From Drosophila miranda (Eukaryota > Arthropoda > Insecta > Diptera > Drosophilidae), in contig NW_022881603.1 in assembly GCF_003369915.1 (NCBI RefSeq), positions 6,431,249 through 6,495,248 on the forward strand: DNA of 64,000 nt, read 5' to 3'. Shown piece by piece: positions 56,691 to 64,000 of this stretch (position 1 is the stretch's first letter; the number at the start of each line of letters is the position of its first letter). Both the position numbers and the translations under genes were made by a program. Below the pieces are notes generated by a model. That model made no database searches. It was not told the origin of the DNA and saw nothing but the letters and a program-made list of their open reading frames with translations.

Positions 56691-57664
56691 TTATACCCGA
56701 TACTTAAAATGAGTATTGGGGTATATTCGATTTGTGGTAAAAGTGGATGTGTGTAACGTCCAGAAGGAATCGTTTCCGACCCCATAAAGTATATATATTC
56801 TTGATCAGCATCAATAGCCGAGTCGATTGAGCCCTGTCTGTCTGTCCCTCCGTCCGTCTGTCCGTCTGTCCGTCTGTCCGTCCCCTTCAGCGCCTAGTGC
56901 TCAAAGACTATAAGAGCTAGAGCAACGATGTTTTGGATCCAGACTTCTGTAATATGTCACTGCTACAAAAATATTTCAAAATTTCGCCCCGCCCACTTCC
57001 GCCCCCACAAAGGACGAAAATCTGTGGCATCCACAATTTTAAAGATATGAGAAAACCAAAAACGTAGAATTGTAGAGAATGACCATATCTTTAAGACTGT
57101 GGAATCTGAATTGAATCGTATTATTATTATAGCCAGCATCAAGAAAACAATTTCATTTTTTCTCGCCCTGTCTCTCTCTAACACACACGTAGCATAGGCG
57201 GCTTTGCTTAGAGTAAAACATTAGCGCCTAGATCTCAGAGACTACAAAAGCTAGAGCAACCAAATTTGGTATCCGCACTTCTGTTAGATCTCACTATAAA
57301 ACGTATATCTCAGAGTTTCGCCCCACCCCCTTCCGCCCCCACAAAAGACGAAAATCTGTTGCATCCACAATATTGAACATTCGAGAAAACTAAAACCGCA
57401 GAATCATAGATAATGGCCATATCTATCAGATTGCTGAATCTGGATCAGATCGGATCATTTGTGTAGCCAAAAGCAAGAAATCAATTTTCAGTGGCTACGC
57501 AGCGCCCGATGACACGCTCAGACTGATTTTCGGTCTCTCTCGCACGCACTCTTTGTCGTGTGGTTCAATATTAGCGGCGTCTGCCGCAGGAGAGCCATAC
57601 TGACTTAGTATCGGGTATAACCGTAGAGTTGCGGTGTCCGCAGCAACTCACAACGTTCCCCCTC
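56691..57664 (+). mobile_element. ISY-like element, B/A chimera, array copy 5
   Basis: Group B up to ACCAAATTTGGTATCC near 57272, then group A sequence from the third P repeat. One P repeat is lost, so the crossover took place between P2 and P3 at the shared ACCAAATTTGGT. Confidence 0.87.
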
Positions 57665-57680
57665 GTTTTATTTAGGTTTG

Positions 57681-58793
57681 TTATACCCGATACTCAAAAT
57701 GAGTATTGGGGTATATTAGATTTGTGGTAAAAGTGGATGTGTGTAACGTCCAGAAGGAATCGTTTCCGACCCCATAAAGTGTATATATTCTTGATCAGCA
57801 TCAATAGCCGAGTCGATTGAGCCCTGTCTGTCTGTCCGTCTGTCCGTCCGTCCGTCCGTCCGTCCGTCCGTCCCCTTCAGTTCCTAGTGCTCAAAGACTA
57901 TAAGAGCTAGAGCAACGATGTTTTGGATCCAGACTTCTGTGATATGTCACTGCTACAAAAATATTTCAAAACTTCGCCCCGCCCACTTCCGCCCCCACAA
58001 AGGACGAAAATCTGTGGCATCCACATATTTAAAGATACGATAAAACCAAAAACGCAGAATCGGTGAGGATGACCATATCTTCTACAGTGCAAAATCTGAA
58101 CCAGATCGTATAATGATTATAGCCAGAATCAAGAAAACAATTTCATTCTTTCTCGCTCTGTCTCTCTCTAACACACAGGTTTCATGGTCGGTTTTGTCAA
58201 TTGCAAAATATGAGTTCAAGGATCTCAAAACCTATAAGAGCCAGAGCAACCAAATTTGGCATCCACACTCCTGTGATATCGGACCTTGACAGTTTCGTGT
58301 CCAAATTTCGCCACACCCCCTTCCGCCCCCGCAAAGGACGAAAATCCGGGTCATCCACAAATCTCAGAGACTATTAAGGCTAGAGTAACCAAATTTGGTA
58401 TCCGCACTTCTGTTAGATCTCAATATAAAACGTATATCTCAGAATTTCGCCCCACCCCTTCCGCCGCCACAAAAGACGAAAATCTGTTGCATCCACAATA
58501 TTGCACATTCGAGAAAACTAAAAACGCAGAATCATAGATAATGACCATATCTATCAGATTGCTGAATCTGGATCAGATCGGATCATTTGTGTAGCCAAAA
58601 GCAAGAAATCAATTTTCAGTGGCTACGCAGCGCCCGACGTCACGCTCAGACTGATTTTCTGTCTCTCTCGCACGCACTCGTTGTCGTGTCGTTTAATATT
58701 AGCGGCGTCTGCCGGAGGAGAGCCATACTGACTTAGTATCGGGTATAACCGTAGAGTTACGGTGTCCGCAGCAACTCACAACGTTCCACCTCG
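57681..58793 (+). mobile_element. ISY-like element, group A, array copy 6
   Basis: The only full group A copy in the array; it has a long GTCC run and GGTTTCATGGTCGG. 3' end reads CCACCTCG, one change from the norm. Confidence 0.88.
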
Positions 58794-58834
58794 TTTTTTC
58801 TCAATTTTTGTTGCTTATTTATAATTTGCTCTTT
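58794..58834 (+). repeat. shortened spacer (about 41 bp)
   Basis: Starts within the T run and lacks ATTTAGGTTTG of the full spacer. Confidence 0.8.
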
Positions 58835-59951
58835 TTATACCCGATACTTAAAACGAGTATTGGGGTATATTAGATTTGTGGTAAAAGTGGATGTGTGTAA
58901 CGTCCAGAAGGAATCGTTTCCGACCACATAAAGTATATATATTCTTGATCAGCATCAATAGCCGAGTCGATTGAGCCATGTCTGTCTGTCCGTCTGTCCG
59001 TCCGTCCGTCTGTCCGTCTGTCCGTCCCCTTCAGCGGCTAGTGCTCAAAGACTATAAGAGCTAGAGCAACGATGTTTTGGATCCAGACTTCTGTGATATG
59101 TCACTACTACAAAAATATTTCAAAACTTCGCCCCGCCCACTTCCGCCCCCACAAAGGACGAAAATCTGTGGCATCCACAATTTTAAAGATATGAGAAAAC
59201 CAAAAACGTAGAATTGTAGAGAATGACCATATCTTTAAGACTGCGGAATCTGAATTGGATCGTTTTATTATTATAGCCAGCATCAAGAAAACAATTTCAT
59301 TTTTTCTCGCCCTGTCTCTCTCTAACACACACGTAGCATAGGCGGCTTTGCTTAGAGTAAAACATTAGCGCCTAGATCTCAGAGACTACAAAAGCTAGAG
59401 CAACCAAATTTGGTATCCACACTCCTAATATATCGGACCGAGACGAGTTTGTTTCTAAAAATTTGGCCACACCCCCTTCCGCCCCCGCAAAGGACGAAAA
59501 TCTGGGGATATTCAAAAATCTCAGAGACTATTAAGGCTAGAGAAACCAAATTTGGTATCCGCACTCCTGTTAGATCTTACTATAAAACGTGTATCTCGAA
59601 ATTTCGCCCCACCCCTTTCCGCCCACACAAAGAACGAAAATCTGTTGCATCCACAATATTGCACATTCGAGAAAACTAAAAACGCAGAATCATAGATAAT
59701 GACCATATCTATCAGATTGCTGAATCTAGATCAGATCGGATTATTTTTGTAGCCAAAAGCAATAAATCAATTTTCAGTGGCTACGCAGCGCCCGACGTCA
59801 CGCTCAGACTGATTTTCTGTCTCTCTCGCACGCACTCTTTGTCGTGTCGTTTAATATTAGCGGCGTCTGCCGGAGGAGAGCCATACTGACTTAGTATCGG
59901 GTATAACCGTAGAGTTGCGGTGTCCGCAGCAACTCACAACGTTCCCCCTCG
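58835..59951 (+). mobile_element. ISY-like element, B/A chimera, array copy 7
   Basis: 5' part group B (CATAGGCGGC), 3' part group A (CAATTTTCAGTGG). It is inserted in U4 exactly after the first 57-bp segment, which explains where the spacer came from. Confidence 0.88.
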
Positions 59952-60084
59952 TTTTGGTTTAATTAGTATGTTCTGAGTCATCACGGGGCGGTATAAATCA
60001 AAATGGAATGTCTATAAATATTGGTGGACGCTGAAGCCAGTTTGGCCACCGAATGCCAGAATAGATGGATGGCTTGTGGTAGCA
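59952..60084. repeat. U unit copy 4, left part
   Basis: U sequence from GGTTTAATTAG to GTGGTAGCA, then the LINE. About 167 bp of U (equivalent to 38945-39111) are missing. Confidence 0.87.
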
Positions 60085-60350
60085 CTGGCGAAAATCCTCT
60101 AGCTGAACCCTCCACGAGGGTGCCGGCTGGGCAATGGACACTGCATTACCCGGGACAAGGGTAATGCACTGTCGCTTGCTCTGTCCGGGGTAATGCAGGG
60201 TCTAGCTAAGGCTATGGTCCGGCGTGTTCCCGATTCAAAGTCGGGGGAACCGAACCAGGGCCATGGCTAGAGGTGCCTGGCGGTCAGGCCTAAAACGCTA
60301 GGGGTGGTCCCCCCGAAAAATATTAACCAGTATGGACCCTCGGGCCAAAT

Positions 60351-60692
60351 ATGGAGGCGAAGAAGGAGAAAGCACGGGTTGGGATGTCAACCCAAACGTC
60401 GGTGGGAAGCGTGACTGCTACCACCGGCGGGCACGGGGAGGAGCAATCCTCTCTGCGTGTCGCCAGCGGTCACTCCTCAGACTTGGCGGGAGCAGGCCAA
60501 GTCAGTTGTAAAGCTACTGCCACAACAACAACAACAAAAACAACTCACTCCGCATCCTGCAAGTTGAGCCGCACAGATGCCGTAGTCGACACAGACACGG
60601 ATCTGGAGAGCGTGCTCTCTATGAGCAGGACGGAGGAAGAGAGCCTTCTCCGCTCACCGGAACCAGGCACCAGAGAAAGCCCTTCACAATAA
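60351..60692 (+). pseudogene. LINE ORF1 fragment
   Basis: 113 codons from MEAKKEKARVGM, rich in Ser and Thr with an acidic segment (DTDTDLESVL). The true protein is cut by the internal deletion near 60680, after which the frame soon stops. No zinc knuckle is present in what remains. Confidence 0.75.
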
Positions 60693-62597
60693 AAAGTATG
60701 CACTGGGAGTATTCGTGGACATCTCCGGAGCATTCAACAACGTGGCTACGGAAGCAATAACAAATTGCCTGGTAGCACCTAATACACACCCAGCAATCAA
60801 CCTGTGGATAAGGAACCTCCTAGGTTGCAGACGGGTGCAATCGGAGTGGGGCACCGCTTCCATGGTGAAAGAGGCACACAGAGGCACACCCCAGGGTGGA
60901 GTCCTGTCGCCACTCCTGTGGAATCTGGTGGTCGACGACCTCATCAAGAGATACGAAAGGAAGGCCCCAATAATAACAGCTTATGCGGACGACATAAGCA
61001 TACTTATTACGGGTGTTTGCCCATCGACCCTCAGCTCACTAATGCAACGAACACTCAGGGAGATACGCGAGTGGGCGGAAGAAGTAGGACTCAGTATCAA
61101 CGCGGACAAGACGGACCTCATCCTCTTTACCAAGAGGTACAAGGTACCGATATGGACCCCCCGAAGATCAATCAAACTAGGCTAACCCCAAAAACACAAG
61201 TCAAATACCTGGGCACAGTACTGGATAGTAAACTGGCATGGAAACCCAATGTATTGGAAAGGGTGAAGAAGGCCACCATTGCGCTTTATGCATCCAAGAA
61301 GATGCTCAGCAGCACATGGGGCCTATCTCCGGCTCTGATGCATTGGATTTACATCTCGGTGGTGCGACCAACTCTGCTGTATGGAGTCTTAGTGTGGTGG
61401 CAAGCTACTGGAAAGAAAACGTATCATAAGCTTATGGAAAGGACTCAGCGACAGGCTTTGCTCTGTATTACAGGGGCGCTGAGGTCAACCCCAACAAAAG
61501 CACTCGAAACCCTACTTGGAATCGAACCCCTAGACATCCACGCCCGTCTGACTGCAGGAAAGGCAGCACAACGCCTCATCGCTTCAGGAAATATGTCGCC
61601 ACAAGAATACGGGCATAGTTCAATTGGACGGGAAATGAACAGATCAACTGATTACATGACCCCCCAAACATGCCTCGACGTAAAAACAGCTGCATGCTTG
61701 GGACCTGAAGACTGGAAAATCGGAAGAGACCAAACGGAGCACCTCAATATATATACGGACGGCTCCAAGATGGACGGAGGAGTAGGAGCGGGCCTATACT
61801 GTACAGACCCTGAGATAAGGCTGTCATATAAGCTACCGGACCATTGTAGCATATTCCAGGCAGAGGTTTTTGCCATCAGGAAAGCAGCGGAAGTCGCTCT
61901 TCTCACTGAAAGAGCACACGATGCGGGCAACCTATTCGTCGACAGCCAAGCGGCGATAAGATCCATGCAGTCGTCCGCAGTCAGTTCCAGAAATGTCTTG
62001 GCGAGCAGGGAGGCACTAGATACCCTAAGCACGACAAAGTCAGTGCGGATCTACTGGATTCCCAGCCACCAGGGCATCGAAGGGAACGAGACGGCGGACG
62101 TACTAGCTAAGGAAGGCGTCGGGCTGGCGAATACGAGAACCGAGAACGTGCCTGTCTCCCTCAGAACGCTGCAAAGCGATCTAGAAAAGCAGGCCGGATC
62201 ACAAACCGAATGTAGGGGGAGGAGCACCACCGCCTGCAGAACCTCGAAAATCATGTGCAAGGAACGCAATGACAAACTCAGCCACTACCTGCTGCACCTA
62301 CCACGGAAGGACTGCAGATTATTAGTGGGAATATTAACGGGCCATTGCCTGGCTGCGGCGCATGCAACAAAGCTAGGCATCACAAACAGAGACAGTTGTA
62401 GGAAATGTGACGAACCTGGGGCAACCGAAACCCTGGAACATCTCATCTGCAACTGTCCTGCTCTCTTAAGGGCAAGGAGGAAGTACCTGGGCGCCCCAGT
62501 GCTGGCATCACTGGAAGATGCCTCCAAGAGGACGCCACAGCAACTACTGGCCTATGCGAAAAATACCTCGATCCTCGAGGACTTCAAACCCCACTAA
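60693..62597 (+). pseudogene. LINE ORF2 fragment: reverse transcriptase and RNase H, frameshifted
   Basis: Starts just before reverse transcriptase motif A (VFVDISGAFNNV), then GTPQGGVLSPLLWNL and the catalytic YADD (about 60984). A frameshift between about 61140 and 61185 moves the rest into another frame: thumb region (VKYLGTVLDSKLAWK), RNase H with its acidic residues in YTDGSKMDGG, FQAEVFAI, FVDSQAAI and GNETADVLAKEG (61757-62115), and a final cysteine motif (CRKCDEPG, then EHLICNCPAL). It stops at 62595-62597. Confidence 0.85.
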
Positions 62598-62612
62598 ACA
62601 CTGCCGCGACGG

Positions 62613-63507
62613 TTCCAAGACTCCAGAACAATGAAACAAATTACCAGCCACAATGAGGCGTAATTGGATACGAGTTGATGCCTCTTCAGTATGGTATTCG
62701 TGATATGTGATATGTGGGATCTTCAACCTGACACCTGACACCTGGGACTGGGACTGGGACTACCTGCAGGAGGGAACCAAATTGCAAGCGAGTTCAAAGC
62801 TCCTCTATTAAATAATTGATCAGTCCCCTTCGCATTGTCGGAACCCAGCAATATCCGACCGCCGCGATTGTAAAATCTAAAGGTGCTAAATAAAATACGC
62901 ATTCATGTTTTGGGTGCCTTCAATTTTTACATCTCTCTTGTCGCTTGGCCAAAAAGCGCATAAAATAAATTTATATAAAATGGAAAAATCGCATATAAAT
63001 AAATTTCCAGCCCGACAAGTGCGAAGAAGAGAAATGTGTTTTTATTTCACAATCGCCCCCGGTATGACATCATGTCAATGGAATCTCAATTTTGTATAAA
63101 CTTCCCCAGAAATCTATAGTTCCGCTGGCAGAGCTTCTTTCGAATGGGTTAACGTTAACGCTGACCGCAGAACTGTCGTTAAATATTTTACTTTAGGCGC
63201 CGTCTGCTGGCAACTAAGTTGAGTTCAATTTACGAGTAAACGGCCATATCCTGCCAATTGTCAGCCTTAAGCGGTGGTACTTTTCGGCACTCTCATAAAT
63301 TTCCCCCCAAGGACGCTCCGCGGGCCAAGTGGTGGCAGAGGGGCAGTGGGGAGGTGCAGGCATGAACATGCAAGCGAACATTTTGTGAAATTAATTAATT
63401 GCATGCAAAACACCAAATTACGCGTTTCTGGCGACTCAGTGCCAGGGGCAGTCTCTCTTTATTTATCTCCAGCGAATAATTTAAAGTCCCGCGACCATTC
63501 CAGATCT

Positions 63508-63543
<36 letters not shown>

Positions 63544-64000
63544 TGTAAATGCTACCCTGTTGTTGCAGTTTTAATAGAATACATACACATTCCTACAAGC
63601 GATCCATCGATCGTACGGAATCACTTATAAGTGAGTAATCCGTGATGATTCTACGTAGGTTCTACGACCTCATGATTCACGGCACCCAATCATCATTCAC
63701 TTCCTTACCATGATCAGGTATTTGAAATATTTGCAAGGTTCAATCAAGTCAAGAGTTCAAGTCAAGACCCCAGCCTACGGAAACGAAACCTTGTCTGGCA
63801 GCAGGCGTGGGCGTGGTCGCTTTCGATTTCTGGAACCGCCTCAACATTCTAGAGTTGTCGTGCTATGGCATCTACAACGATGTTATGAATGCTATGACTG
63901 CCCAAATCAATGGGCTGACAAGGTGATTAATGAATATCGAACCTAAACCGTTGACCGATCTCACAGCTCGATGGACTGACAGTTTTTGTTGTTATAAATG
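62613..64000. repeat. U unit copy 4, right part, running off the window
   Basis: The most divergent U: a repeated GTGATAT near 62700, CTCATAAA inserted near 63293, and a longer GA microsatellite (about 63510-63541). The sequence ends inside U, so the amplified array probably continues to the right. Confidence 0.87.

Larger units (their letters stand above)
60085..62612 (+). mobile_element. non-LTR retrotransposon (LINE) with RNase H, internally deleted
   Basis: It keeps the 5' leader and the start of protein 1, then jumps to the middle of the reverse transcriptase and runs to the natural end of protein 2. Endonuclease and most of protein 1 are gone. The combination of reverse transcriptase, RNase H and a terminal cysteine-rich motif fits the LOA/I group, to which bilbo and TRIM of obscura-group flies belong; clade assignment is inference. 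There is no poly-A tail and no target duplication. Confidence 0.88.

Noticed and set aside
1..64000. Window as ordinary autosome (Muller C of D. pseudoobscura) or neo-X
   Set aside because: Not excluded, but three broken genes in one short block, a palindrome and arrays fit a neo-Y better. Read depth by sex would settle it.
1..64000. tRNA, rRNA or other structural RNA genes
   Set aside because: No cloverleaf with box A/B pairs or rRNA segment recognised by eye; the tRNA-like hits are primer-binding sites of retroelements.

Overview
This window is repeat-rich Drosophila DNA of the obscura group. The gene content points to the cuticle-protein and odorant-receptor neighbourhood known as 49A in D. 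melanogaster (Muller element C). From left to right I read two tandem copies of a Cpr49Af-like cuticle gene, a Cpr49Ae-like cuticle gene, an Or49a-like odorant receptor, a third cuticle gene (possibly Cpr49Ad) and a Ly6/uPAR-family gene. Or49a, the third cuticle gene and the Ly6 gene each carry frameshifts, nonsense changes or splice-site losses. Three broken genes in one syntenic block, very dense mobile DNA, a palindrome and local segmental amplification suggest a non-recombining chromosome. The best fit is the neo-Y of D. miranda, which derives from Muller C. This is an inference from gene identity and decay; no species marker was tested.

About 25 copies of one short non-autonomous element make up the main repeat. 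It starts TTATACCCGATAC, has a GTCY microsatellite near its 5' end, carries an inverse of its own 5' end (GTATCGGGTATAA) and a GC-rich hairpin near the 3' end, and ends CCCCCTCG. It matches the DINE-1/Helentron type described as ISY in D. miranda, and I call it 'ISY-like' throughout. A filled and an empty site inside a duplicated LTR fix its exact ends and show no target duplication. Copies fall into a full-length group A, a full-length group B, a 0.36-kb short form, and several deletion or chimeric forms.

Layout: 0.7-4.2 kb, a 1.77-kb tandem duplication of ISY pair plus Cpr49Af; 5.0-7.9 kb, an inverted duplication (palindrome) around two head-to-head ISY copies; 8.4-18.6 kb, the gene block Cpr49Ae, Or49a pseudogene and cuticle pseudogene; 19.4-24.3 kb, duplicated pieces of a tRNA-Lys-primed LTR element interleaved with ISY copies; 25.0-30.6 kb, a complete but mutated BEL/Pao retrotransposon with a 5-bp target duplication, nested in an ISY; 33.5-33.9 kb, a 5' LINE fragment; 36.3-36.8 kb, the Ly6 pseudogene; 38.75-64 kb, four copies of a 1.75-kb non-coding unit ('U') alternating with ISY arrays. 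One U copy is broken by an LTR retrotransposon with identical LTRs, another by a deleted LINE.

The host genes do not form a pathway: cuticle proteins build chitin-protein matrix, Or49a is a sensory receptor and Ly6 proteins are GPI-anchored. What unites the window is its history: repeats insert, recombine with each other and duplicate or delete what lies between, while most single-copy genes decay. I found no RNA genes, no CRISPR-like arrays and no convincing new gene system.
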